Assembly (NCBI RefSeq): GCF_015354245.1
Contig: NZ_JADKYZ010000011.1
Location: 124,001 to 188,000 of the forward strand
Source: Diaphorobacter caeni
Lineage (GTDB): Bacteria; Pseudomonadota; Gammaproteobacteria; Burkholderiales; Burkholderiaceae_C
Length of the DNA: 64,000 nucleotides
Reading direction: 5' to 3'
Shown one piece after another: positions 17,069-25,528 of this stretch; position 1 is the stretch's first letter; the number at the start of each line of letters is the position of its first letter. Under the pieces are notes generated by a model. It worked only from the letters and a program-made list of their open reading frames with translations. It was not told the DNA's origin and did not search any database. The position numbers and the translations under genes are program-made.

Positions 17069-18058
17069 CTACGTCAGGTGCAGGGCGTGCGCCGTTTCGG
17101 ACACCGTGTCGATGAAGCGCAGCGCCGCAGGATGGAGTTCCGTGTCCTTGCGCCACAGCAGCGTGATGGGGACGATGTCCTGCTTCAGCCCCTTCTGGAG
17201 CTGCACCAGTCCATTGGCGCGCTCGCCTGCTTCGGCAATCGACTTGGGGAGCACGCCCACCAGTCGGCTGCAGGCCATGAGGCGGCTCATGTGATGAAAA
17301 CTTGTGGACTCAACGGTCACCACGGGCGGCCGCAATTTCTTGCGAAGAAAGATCTGGTCCGTGAGGTCGCGCAGTGGCGTGCCCCGTGGAGGCATGACCC
17401 AGGCCACCGCGCACAGGTCGCTCCATCGGCGGGAAGCGTCGCGCGCCAATGCGTGGTCAGCCCCGCAGACGATGGAAAAGCTCTCGCTGTAGATGGTCCG
17501 GGTCTCGTACATCCGCGCTTGCTCGGCGTGGAGCACCCGCCCGAACACCAGATCCAGCTTGCCCGCATCCAGCTCGGCCAGCAGTTCCACGCTGGAGCCT
17601 TCACGCGTGACGAAGCGCACGGCCGGGCTCGATGCGGTCATGCGATCAATGGATTGCGCAAGCAGCGCGGGGTCCAGCGAAGGGACGAACCCCAGACGCA
17701 CGCTCCCCGCCGCGCCGGACGCGAACTGCAGCACCTCGTCGTGCAGATGGGCCAGGTCGGTCAGCACCACGTTCACCTGCCTGAGCACCATGCTCCCCAA
17801 CGGCGTGATGCGCATGCCGCGGCGATCGCGCGCGAACAGCTGCTGTCCGAAGAGTTCTTCGAAGTCCTGCATCAGCTTGGTGGCCCCCGGCTGCGTGACA
17901 TTGCAGGCGACGGCGGCCTTGCGCAGCGATTGCATCTCGCACACGGCGCGGAACAGCTCCAGATGCTTGATGCGAATGCGTCCCTTGAAAGCGCTCAACG
18001 GCAGGGGCAGGGCACCAGTGGACGAGTCCGTGCGGGAAGATGGGTTGGTGATACGCAT
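17069..18058 (-). CDS. LysR-family transcriptional regulator
   Basis: This 329-residue protein has an N-terminal winged helix (about 30-90; ELFRAVCEMQSLRKAAVACNVTQPGATKLMQDFEELFGQQLFARDRRGMRIT) and a LysR substrate domain after it. The first 25 or so residues are low-complexity and may not be translated. It is divergent from the Bug receptor gene with 100 bases between them, and upstream of the aldehyde dehydrogenase operon in the same direction. A dyad with T-N11-A spacing covers its own start codon, which fits autorepression together with control of the Bug gene. Confidence 0.88.
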   Translation of the reverse strand: MRITNPSSRTDSSTGALPLPLSAFKGRIRIKHLELFRAVCEMQSLRKAAVACNVTQPGATKLMQDFEELFGQQLFARDRRGMRITPLGSMVLRQVNVVLTDLAHLHDEVLQFASGAAGSVRLGFVPSLDPALLAQSIDRMTASSPAVRFVTREGSSVELLAELDAGKLDLVFGRVLHAEQARMYETRTIYSESFSIVCGADHALARDASRRWSDLCAVAWVMPPRGTPLRDLTDQIFLRKKLRPPVVTVESTSFHHMSRLMACSRLVGVLPKSIAEAGERANGLVQLQKGLKQDIVPITLLWRKDTELHPAALRFIDTVSETAHALHLT

Positions 18059-18068
18059 TGGTTATCAC
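18048..18068. promoter_or_regulatory. putative LysR box over the LysR start codon
   Basis: GTGATA and TATCAC are perfect arms with nine bases between them. The dyad contains the T-N11-A spacing typical of LysR sites. It spans the LysR start codon (18056-18058) and lies in the spacer toward the divergent Bug gene, as expected for an autoregulated LysR. Confidence 0.45.
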
Positions 18069-18158
18069 TGATGGCAAAAGTTCGATTATCCAGAAAGTCA
18101 ATGGACTTGCAGAATGCATTGAAAGCCCCCTCAAAACCAGTTAACGGAGTTCAACAAC

Positions 18159-19148
18159 ATGCGCAAACGCACCTTTCTCCATGGCATCTCGTTGGCCCTC
18201 AGTGCAATGTTCGTCGGACCTCTGGCGCAGGCCGAGCCGAACGCGTGGCCGGAACGTCCGGTGCGCATCGTCGTGGCCTATCCGGCCGGAGGCGGCGTGG
18301 ACTTCGTGGCGCGCCTGCTGGCGCAACGTCTGGGGACGGCCTGGGGCCAGGCGGTGACCGTCGAGAACAAGTCTGGCGCAAGCGGCACCATCGGCGCCGA
18401 TTACGTGGCGAAATCCAGACCCGATGGGTTGACGCTGCTGCTGGCGTCTCCGGCGGAGGTGCTGGTCGGACCCATTGCCGGTCAGAAAACGCCCTACGAT
18501 GCACGGCAGGCGTTCAAGCCCATTTCGCTGGCGGGCGAAACCCCGCTGGCCATCGTCACCAACCCCGCGCTGGGAATCAAGGATCTGGGCATGCTGTCCA
18601 CGGTGGCCAAGCAACGGTCGCTGAAACTCAGCTTAGGCACACCGGGCTCCGGCAGTTCCATGCAGTTTGCGGGAGAGGCGCTGAACCAGACGCTGGGACT
18701 TGGCATGGGGCATGTGCCCTATCGCGGCGCGGCCCCGGCCGTCAACGACGTGCTTGGCAATCAGATACCGCTTGCCATCGTGGGCCTGCCGCCGCTCGTG
18801 GGTCACGTCACATCAGGAAAGCTGCAGGTCCTCGCCGTCACCACCGATGCGCGCTCGGCGGCCTTGCCGGATGTGCCCGCAGTGTCTGAGTTCCCGGGTC
18901 TTGCCGGTTATCGCTTCTCCAATTGGATGCTGTTGCTTGCTCCTGCCGGTACAGCGCAGAGCATCAGCGACAAGATTGCCAACGACGTGGCCACCATTTT
19001 GAAGGACCCGGAGATTCGGCGTCGCCTTGAAGTGGGAGGCGTCACCCCGATGGGGCTCCAAGGCGCACCACTCGCGCGTTTTCTCGCGGACGAGCGGGTG
19101 CGTTATGAAAATGTCGCCAAGAAGAGCCATATTCAGCTGGATTTCTGA
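18159..19148 (+). CDS. Bug-family tripartite tricarboxylate transporter receptor
   Basis: This 329-residue protein has a signal peptide ending at AQA (MRKRTFLHGISLALSAMFVGPLAQA). Bug motifs are WPERPVRIVVAYPAGGGVDFVAR, ENKSGASGTIGADYVAK and HVPYRGAAPAVNDVLGN. It should bind a carboxylate or related ligand in the periplasm. No membrane subunits are nearby. It is divergent from a LysR gene, a very common arrangement in Burkholderiales in which the LysR controls the receptor and a neighbouring degradation operon. Confidence 0.9.
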   Translation: MRKRTFLHGISLALSAMFVGPLAQAEPNAWPERPVRIVVAYPAGGGVDFVARLLAQRLGTAWGQAVTVENKSGASGTIGADYVAKSRPDGLTLLLASPAEVLVGPIAGQKTPYDARQAFKPISLAGETPLAIVTNPALGIKDLGMLSTVAKQRSLKLSLGTPGSGSSMQFAGEALNQTLGLGMGHVPYRGAAPAVNDVLGNQIPLAIVGLPPLVGHVTSGKLQVLAVTTDARSAALPDVPAVSEFPGLAGYRFSNWMLLLAPAGTAQSISDKIANDVATILKDPEIRRRLEVGGVTPMGLQGAPLARFLADERVRYENVAKKSHIQLDF

Positions 19149-19265
19149 GAGCGCAAAAGCGTTCTGAGAGCACGCGTTCGATCCGCCGGGGAGATCCGTT
19201 GAGCACCTGAAGAACGCGGTGGAAATTTAGCCAAATTTCAGATTCAGCGCATACTCTGCTCAACG

Positions 19266-20312
19266 ATGAATATCCGATGGTGCGTTTGTTTTCCTCGACG
19301 TTGGGCGGCGGGTCTGGTGCTCGTGGCTTCGCCGTTGCTCTCGCAGGCGAGCGTGCATCTGGCCGGGGAGCAGGCACCCGAGACCGGCGTGTCCGTGCGT
19401 GCCGATCCGGGCCACGGCGCGCGGCGCGAGGCGCAGGAGGCGATGCAACGTGGTGACTACCTGCGTGCCGTGCAGTCGGCCCAGCGGCAGCTCAAGGAAT
19501 CGCCGGGCGACGCGGAGATGCGTGCGTTGCTGGCGCGGGCCTATTTTCTCGGGCGCAACTATGAAGCAGCGGCGCGGGTGCTTCAGCAGGAGGTCCAGTC
19601 GTCGGAGCGCTCCGAGCAGGCACCTTCTGAATTGCATCTGCAGTGGCTGCTGGAGTGCTACGAGCAGCTCGGTGATGGCAATGGGGCGCTCTGGGTGCTG
19701 GAACGCCTGGTCATCCACCACCCCAAACGCGCCTACTGGTCCAGCCTGCTCTCGCTGTGGCAGAAGAAGCTGGGGCCGGATCACCGACTGACGCTGGATT
19801 TCCTGCGTCTGCGCAGGGCCACCGGAAGCATCACGACGGCGGAGGACTATCTGCAGCTGACGGCGTGGGCGCTGCGCAGTGGGGCGGCGCTTGAAGCGCG
19901 AGGCACGCTGGACGAAGGATTCTCCAAGAAGATTCTGGGCGTGGGACCGTCGGCCGATGCCCACAGGACGCTGCGCGCGCAGGTGCAAAAACAAGTGGAG
20001 GAAGAGCAGAAGCAGTTGTCGAGCCCGGATTGGGAAACCAATGCAGTGGCGGCCCGCAATGGCATGCTGCTGGTGAACGCGGGGCTGTCGGAGGTCATGC
20101 GGGGAGAGCATGTCCGGGGGCTGTCTCTGATGGAGCGGGGCATCCGCATCGGGATTCCGCATGCGCCCCAGGACGCCAAGCTGCGGCTGGCGATCGGATA
20201 TCTGAACGCCGGACAGCGCAGCAAGGCCATCGATCTGCTGCGCACCGTGACGGGGCGCGGTGGCGCGGCCGATCTGGCCAGACTGTGGGAGTGGTACGCG
20301 CGCCAGTCCTGA
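19266..20312 (+). CDS. exported tetratricopeptide-repeat protein
   Basis: This 348-residue protein has an N-terminal hydrophobic segment (about 12-28) that looks like a signal peptide with a site near SQA. Residues 55-115 contain TPR-like helical pairs (AQEAMQRGDYLRAVQSAQRQLKESPGDAEMRALLARAYFLGRNYEAAARVL). Further degenerate repeats run to the end (KLRLAIGYLNAGQRSKAIDLLRTV). It is a periplasmic or outer-membrane protein-interaction scaffold. It is convergent with the histidine kinase gene, and its partner is unknown. Similar proteins accompany bacterial surface polysaccharide or phage-adsorption proteins, but nothing here shows that role. Confidence 0.65.
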   Translation: MNIRWCVCFPRRWAAGLVLVASPLLSQASVHLAGEQAPETGVSVRADPGHGARREAQEAMQRGDYLRAVQSAQRQLKESPGDAEMRALLARAYFLGRNYEAAARVLQQEVQSSERSEQAPSELHLQWLLECYEQLGDGNGALWVLERLVIHHPKRAYWSSLLSLWQKKLGPDHRLTLDFLRLRRATGSITTAEDYLQLTAWALRSGAALEARGTLDEGFSKKILGVGPSADAHRTLRAQVQKQVEEEQKQLSSPDWETNAVAARNGMLLVNAGLSEVMRGEHVRGLSLMERGIRIGIPHAPQDAKLRLAIGYLNAGQRSKAIDLLRTVTGRGGAADLARLWEWYARQS

Positions 20313-20336
20313 GCGCGTCAACACGCTCCGAGCCGT

Positions 20337-21698
20337 TCAAGCGGGCGGGTGACGATCGATGCGGATGACGATGCGAAGCCCGCTGCCGGTGCTCGCGTTT
20401 TCCGCGCGGATCCGACCGCCATGCAGCTCCACGATGCTGCGGCTGATCGCGAGGCCGAGGCCGGTGCCGCTGTAGCGCAGATCCGCATTCTGGAAGCGGA
20501 AGAAGCGCTCGAACATGAGCTCGCGCTGCTCGACGGGCAGACCCGGTCCCTGGTCTTCCATCGCCACGTGCCAGACACCGTACTCGCACTCCGACGTCAC
20601 GCGCACTTCGGCCCCGGACGGAGACACATGGATGGCGTTGGTGAGCAGATTCAGCAGCACCTGGCGCATCCATTTGGTGTCGATCGCGACCGTTCCCTGT
20701 CCCGTGTGCCGGGAGACATAGCGCAGCCCATGGTGCTCGAGCAGCACCGCCGCATCCTGATCGAACGACTGCAGGAACGCCTGCGGAACCTGATCCTGCA
20801 CCTGCAGCGCGATGGCGCGTGCATCGGCTCTGGACAGCAGGAGCAGATCTTCGATGATGCGGTTCAGCCGCTCGATTTCCTCGAGCTGGATCTGGGCCGA
20901 CTCACGCAGCGGGTCGCTCAGTCCCTCATTGAGGACCAGCTTTTCCGCATGCAGGCGGATCAGGGACAGCGGCGTCTTCAGCTCATGCGAGGCCTCGGCG
21001 GTGAAGCGGCGGATCTGGGCGAACGAGGACTCCAGCCGGTCGAACATCTGGTTGAGCAGCTGTGCCAGATCGGAGATTTCGTCGCGCGCTCCGTCCACGG
21101 GAATGCGTTGCCCCAGATTGTCCGAGCGGATGCGGTTGGCGGTATCGCGGATCAGGCGCACGGGCTGCAGCAGCATCCGGCTCAGCCCAAAACCCAGCAG
21201 CAGGCTGACCACCACCATGCCGAGCAGCAGCGCCGCGCAGACACGGATGTAGTTCGACATCACCTGCTGGACGGGCTGCAGCGGGGTGCCGATCACCACC
21301 TGGAACGGCTGCATGGAGAACTGGCCGACGCGCAGCTCTCCGATGTCTTCGACGCGCGCGTTGTATTGAGCGGGTCCGCTCTGGTCGGGGATGTCGTTGC
21401 CGTTCAGGCTGGACGAGCGCATGACGCTGCCGTCGGGCAGCTGCACCTCGATCAGAAAGACCGCCGCGGCGTTTTCGGTGATCTCGCGCACGCGCATTTC
21501 TCTGAAGGGAGAGCTGGACGTCGCGAATTCCGGCCCGAGGTGCGACTGGATCTGCCGGAACTCCGCCTCGTTGAGAATGTCCAGACCATGCGTGAGGTGC
21601 AGGTCCAGATAGTGGTAGCCCGCCACGAAGACGCAGCCCAGCGTGGCGGTGGCGGCCGCCGTGTACCACAGCGCGATGCGCGCACCGATCGAAGCCAT
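20337..21698 (-). CDS. two-component sensor histidine kinase
   Basis: This 453-residue kinase has a membrane helix near 7-29, a periplasmic sensor region (about 30-150), a second helix (about 152-174) and a HAMP linker. The phospho-acceptor is H238 in FTAEASHELKTPLSL. ATP-binding motifs follow: NLLTNAIHVS (N box), DQGPGLP (G1) and GTGLGLAIS (G2). It starts seven bases after the response regulator stop, so the two form one unit. It resembles copper- or metal-sensing OmpR-group kinases, but the ligand is not visible from sequence. Confidence 0.92.
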   Translation of the reverse strand: MASIGARIALWYTAAATATLGCVFVAGYHYLDLHLTHGLDILNEAEFRQIQSHLGPEFATSSSPFREMRVREITENAAAVFLIEVQLPDGSVMRSSSLNGNDIPDQSGPAQYNARVEDIGELRVGQFSMQPFQVVIGTPLQPVQQVMSNYIRVCAALLLGMVVVSLLLGFGLSRMLLQPVRLIRDTANRIRSDNLGQRIPVDGARDEISDLAQLLNQMFDRLESSFAQIRRFTAEASHELKTPLSLIRLHAEKLVLNEGLSDPLRESAQIQLEEIERLNRIIEDLLLLSRADARAIALQVQDQVPQAFLQSFDQDAAVLLEHHGLRYVSRHTGQGTVAIDTKWMRQVLLNLLTNAIHVSPSGAEVRVTSECEYGVWHVAMEDQGPGLPVEQRELMFERFFRFQNADLRYSGTGLGLAISRSIVELHGGRIRAENASTGSGLRIVIRIDRHPPA

Positions 21699-21705
21699 GC
21701 AGGCG

Positions 21706-22368
21706 TCAGATCAACTGGTAGCCGATGCCGCGCACGGTCTTGAAGCGCGGCGTGCCCGGCGTCTCGAGCTTGGCGCGAAGCCGTGACATGTAGACATCCA
21801 GCAGGTTGGTGTCGGCATCGTAGGTGGACGACCAGATTTTCTCGGCGATGAGTGTCCGGGGAAGAATCCGTCCCGGGTTCTGCATGAAGATCTCGAGCAG
21901 GGCGTATTCGCGGCTCGTCAGATCGATGGTCTGGCCGTCCAGAAAAACCTTGTGCGCGACCAGATCGAGCTGCAGTCCCCCGCGCTGCAGCACCGCCTGC
22001 TTGACGGCGGACTGGCGCCTGAGCAGGGAGCGGATGCGGGCCTGCAATTCCTCGAGCGCGAAGGGCTTGGGAAGATAGTCGTCCGCACCCAGATCCAGAC
22101 CGGTGACGCGGTCTCCCATGCTGTCTCGGGCACTGAGGATCAGCACCGGCTCGTTGAAGCCGCTTTGCCGCCAGAGCTTGAGGAGATCCAGACCGTCGCC
22201 GTCTGGCAGACCGAGATCGAGAATGACCGCGTCGTAAGGAGTCTCGGCCAACGCGTCGGATGCATCGCTGCAGTTGCGCACCACATCGGAGGCGTAGCAG
22301 CACTCGGACATTCCCTGCTGAACGAACTGTCCCAGGCGCACCTCATCTTCGACCACCAAAATTCTCAT
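21706..22368 (-). CDS. OmpR/PhoB-family response regulator
   Basis: The protein has 220 residues from the ATG at 22368 (MRILVVEDEVRLGQF). The receiver domain shows acidic residues at 8-9, the phosphorylated D51 (ILDLGLPDGDG) and K101 (YLPKPF). The C-terminal winged helix contains DLTSREYALLEIFMQNPGRIL and SRLRAKLETPGTPRFKTVRGIGYQL. It is paired with the adjacent kinase. Both genes lie downstream of, and on the same strand as, the TonB receptor cluster, so control of that cluster is plausible. The 138-base gap allows a separate promoter. Confidence 0.93.
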   Translation of the reverse strand: MRILVVEDEVRLGQFVQQGMSECCYASDVVRNCSDASDALAETPYDAVILDLGLPDGDGLDLLKLWRQSGFNEPVLILSARDSMGDRVTGLDLGADDYLPKPFALEELQARIRSLLRRQSAVKQAVLQRGGLQLDLVAHKVFLDGQTIDLTSREYALLEIFMQNPGRILPRTLIAEKIWSSTYDADTNLLDVYMSRLRAKLETPGTPRFKTVRGIGYQLI

Positions 22369-22506
22369 GCTGGGCTTGCTCCCCAATTTCCTATGCCAGT
22401 CGGGAATGTTACGTGAATCCTGCCCCTTGTCATCGGCACAAACGCGGCGTCGATTCTGAATGGAAATTCAGATTGGAGGGGCGACCACGGCGGGCCGCCC
22501 CTGCCC

Positions 22507-24663
22507 TCAGAACTCCATCTTCGCGTTGAAGCGCAGGCTGCGCTCCATGCCGGTTCCATAGGTGCCGCTCGACACCGAGTTCCAGTAGCGTTTGTTGCCA
22601 AGGTTCTCGACGTTGAGCTGCATGGACGCCTTGCGGCCCATCAGGCGGGTGGAGTATCCGACGCCCGCCGACAGCAGGGTCACGCCGGGAATCTGCGCCT
22701 GATTCAACGCGTTGACGTACCGTGCACCCACATAGGAGGCCCCGGCATGCACGGTGAGGCCCTTGAACCAAGGGGCCTTGTGCGTGATGGTCACGTTGCC
22801 GGTGAGCTTGGGCGTGTTCTCCGGAACCAGACCATGCAGACTCATGTTGCGATCCGGCTTCTGCTCGGCGAGCAGGTATTGGCCGGCGGTGTTGATGGTC
22901 CAATGCCGGTTCACGTCCCAGCTTGCGGTGGCCTCGACGCCCCGGAACGTGTTGGTCCCGTCGAGCAGGAACACGTTCGTGTCGGGATCCACGACGGCGT
23001 TGGCCCGGGAGATGTCGAACACCGCAAGGCTGCCGTTGAAGCCATCCTGATGGTGGCGCACCCCGAACTCGATCTGGGTCGCCGAGGCGGGCGCCAGAAT
23101 CTCGAACTGATTGACCGCTCCCACCGGCGCGGACCCGGTTTCTTCGAGGCCCTTCATGTAGCTCGCATAGAGGGTGGTCTGCTTGGACACGTCAAACAGC
23201 AGGCCCACTGCGGGAGAACTGACGGTGCTCTTGTTCGACGTGGACACGCCGGCGGCCGACGTGTTGTCGGCGTGGTAGTAGGTCTGCCGGATGCCCGCCA
23301 GGAGCTTCCAGCGCGGATGCAGCTGGATCGCGTCATACGCGTAGATGCCCGTGTCCTTGCTGACCTGGGGCGCGTAGGTGATGGGCTTGCTGGAGGCCGG
23401 TGGCGCGGGCTGGGCGATCGGGTCGAAGATGTTCTGGCGACCCGTGAAGGAGCTCGTGCTGGGTTGGTTCGCGTCGCGTTCACTCGTCGACACGCCGATG
23501 GTCAGGTCGTGCTTGAAGCCGAGCAGCGAGAAGCGGCCATCCAGCTCGGTGCGGGCGAACTCGTTCACGTAGCGCTGGTTCTTCACCATGGTGGTGGTGA
23601 TCGTGCCGGCCCCGGATTCGAGGTCGTACCCGCCGATGCGGGTGATGAAGCGGTCACGGGACGCCTTCGATTGCCCCCATTCGGCCATGACTTTCCAGTT
23701 CTTGCCAAGGGCGTAGTCCACCCGTGCCTGCACGTTGTCGGTCACGGGCTTGTAGACCGCCCAGGGGCCGGACATCAGGCGGGTGGGATCCGGAATGCGC
23801 GGGACCTGGATCTGTCCGTTCACCGGCTTGAGCAGGCTGATCAGACCCTGCTCGACCACCGAGCGCTCGTAGTGCTCCACATCGAGGCTGAACTTCAGAT
23901 CGCGCGTCGCGCGCCAATCGGTGCCGAGGCTGATGAATTGTCCGGAGCCCGAGGCCCCGTCCACGCCGTTCTCGTAATGCGTTGCCGAAGCGTTGACGCG
24001 CAGACCGAACTGCCTGTCATCGCCAAACCGACGACCCAGATCCACCATGCCCCCATACTGGCCGAACGAATTGCCGGACAGCGTCGCCGTGCTCACGTCC
24101 TTGTCGCCCGCGCGCTTGGTCACGAGGTTCACGACGCCGCCGGGGCTTGCAATGCCGAACATCAGGGCATTGGCACCCTTGAGGGTTTCGATGCGCTCCT
24201 TGTTTTCCGTGGGCGAGGTGCTGACGCCTGCTATGGGAAGGCCGCCATTGAGGCGGTAGCTGGTGAACAGGTTGAGCTGGATGCCGCGGATCTTGATGCT
24301 GTCGTTGGCACTGCCGCGCGAGTTGTTGCTGGTGACACCGGCCACGTTCTTGACCGCATCGGCATAGCCGTCCTGGGCACCGTCGACGTCGTCGCCCGAC
24401 ACCACGGTCTTGGTCATCGGCATCGACTCCGGTGTGCCGGCCTCGCCCGCGTCGGCGGCGTCCGACGGGGCGGACGTGGTGGACGGGGCGGACTTCCTGT
24501 CGGCCTTGCGTTCCCTCTCGGCCTCACCCGTCACGCTTTCGCGCGCCTGGGCAACGGCCTCCGACTCCGAGGCAAATGCCGCGGGAGCCGCCATCACCGA
24601 CACGCCAAGCAGCGTGTACATCACGGGCATGGGCAGCCGGTGGCGGCGTTTTTTTCTTGTCAT
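22507..24663 (-). CDS. TonB-dependent siderophore-type outer-membrane receptor
   Basis: The protein has 718 residues. The ATG at 24663 follows GAAAGGAAAA and gives a signal sequence (MTRKKRRHRLPMPVMYTLLGVSVMAAPAAFAS). After a charged linker comes the plug (SIKIRGIQLNLFTSYRLNG; RIETLKGANALMFGIASPGGVVNLVTKRAGD), then a 22-strand barrel ending in a C-terminal Phe (RFNAKMEF). No N-terminal signalling domain is seen. The neighbouring YncE-like gene recalls E. coli yncD-yncE, where YncD is a receptor reported to take up PQQ. The ligand here is unknown. No Fur box was found upstream of the cluster. Confidence 0.9.
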   Translation of the reverse strand: MTRKKRRHRLPMPVMYTLLGVSVMAAPAAFASESEAVAQARESVTGEAERERKADRKSAPSTTSAPSDAADAGEAGTPESMPMTKTVVSGDDVDGAQDGYADAVKNVAGVTSNNSRGSANDSIKIRGIQLNLFTSYRLNGGLPIAGVSTSPTENKERIETLKGANALMFGIASPGGVVNLVTKRAGDKDVSTATLSGNSFGQYGGMVDLGRRFGDDRQFGLRVNASATHYENGVDGASGSGQFISLGTDWRATRDLKFSLDVEHYERSVVEQGLISLLKPVNGQIQVPRIPDPTRLMSGPWAVYKPVTDNVQARVDYALGKNWKVMAEWGQSKASRDRFITRIGGYDLESGAGTITTTMVKNQRYVNEFARTELDGRFSLLGFKHDLTIGVSTSERDANQPSTSSFTGRQNIFDPIAQPAPPASSKPITYAPQVSKDTGIYAYDAIQLHPRWKLLAGIRQTYYHADNTSAAGVSTSNKSTVSSPAVGLLFDVSKQTTLYASYMKGLEETGSAPVGAVNQFEILAPASATQIEFGVRHHQDGFNGSLAVFDISRANAVVDPDTNVFLLDGTNTFRGVEATASWDVNRHWTINTAGQYLLAEQKPDRNMSLHGLVPENTPKLTGNVTITHKAPWFKGLTVHAGASYVGARYVNALNQAQIPGVTLLSAGVGYSTRLMGRKASMQLNVENLGNKRYWNSVSSGTYGTGMERSLRFNAKMEF

Positions 24664-24709
24664 ACGATTTTCCTTTCGAACTGCAGGCGATCCGGAGTCG
24701 GCGCTCGCG

Positions 24710-25438
24710 TCATGGCTGGACGGCGTTGACCGCGACGGTCTCGGAGGTATGGATTCGAATGGACTTCTTGATGTCGTTGTAGCGCTTCCAGTCGGCGTTC
24801 TCCAGCAGCTTCGCCGAGCCCTGACGCTTGACGTCCTCGCGGCGTTCGAAGGAGGCGGGATCCTTGTATCCCATGAGCAGCACCGCGCGCCCCTTGGCGC
24901 TGTCGGGCTCGCGTTCGAGATACATGGCGTAGTCCGCCATGATGCCCGATCCACGCTGGCTGTTCATGTTGGGTGCGATGTAGAGATCGGTGTAGGTCTT
25001 GTAGTCGGCGGCGGAGACGAGCGAGTCGTAGAAGCTCACCACGTAGACGGGGCGCGCGCTGGCCGGAGCTGCCTTGCCTTCCGCGCGCACCAGATCCGCG
25101 CGCCTCACCCGGGCTTCGCCGCCCAGCTCGTTCCGTGCCTTGGCCTGCCATTGGGTGTAGGCCTTCTCGTTGGCGAAGTTCAGCACGGCGACCGTCGAAA
25201 AGCCCACCTTGTCCTGCTGCGGTGTGGCGCTCAGCGTCTGTGCGCCGCTCACCAGCCCTTGCTTGCGCCAGGCCTCCACCTTGCTCAGCAGCGAAGACGC
25301 GCTCTTGCTGCTGGCGTCCAGCGTCACGATGGCGTAGGCGGCGTCCGGCGCGGCGTGGGCCATTGCGCACGCATACATCAGTCCCATGGCCGCCAGTCCA
25401 TGCGTGAAGGTGCGGCGTGTCGAATTCAAAAATGTCAT
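24710..25438 (-). CDS. exported protein of unknown function, possibly two ferredoxin-like halves
   Basis: This 242-residue protein has a signal peptide (MTFLNSTRRTFTHGLAAMGLMYACAMAHA). The TRRTF motif resembles a Tat signal. The mature part has two halves of similar plan: AYAIVTLDAS...AVLNFANEKAYTQWQAKA, and PVYVVSFYDSL...AVLLMGYKDPASFERREDV. Each suggests a small dimeric alpha-beta barrel like those of monooxygenase-type ABM domains. I do not recognise the family. It sits 46 bases upstream of the TonB receptor gene and 90 bases after the duplicated-domain gene, in one minus-strand run. Confidence 0.6.
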   Translation of the reverse strand: MTFLNSTRRTFTHGLAAMGLMYACAMAHAAPDAAYAIVTLDASSKSASSLLSKVEAWRKQGLVSGAQTLSATPQQDKVGFSTVAVLNFANEKAYTQWQAKARNELGGEARVRRADLVRAEGKAAPASARPVYVVSFYDSLVSAADYKTYTDLYIAPNMNSQRGSGIMADYAMYLEREPDSAKGRAVLLMGYKDPASFERREDVKRQGSAKLLENADWKRYNDIKKSIRIHTSETVAVNAVQP

Positions 25439-25528
25439 GTCCCTGTCTCTCGTCTGTAGATTGAATGCTGTGATTCCGGGGAGGGTCGAGACGACCGTCC
25501 CCGGATCGGTTGGCTGACGTGCAAGTCG

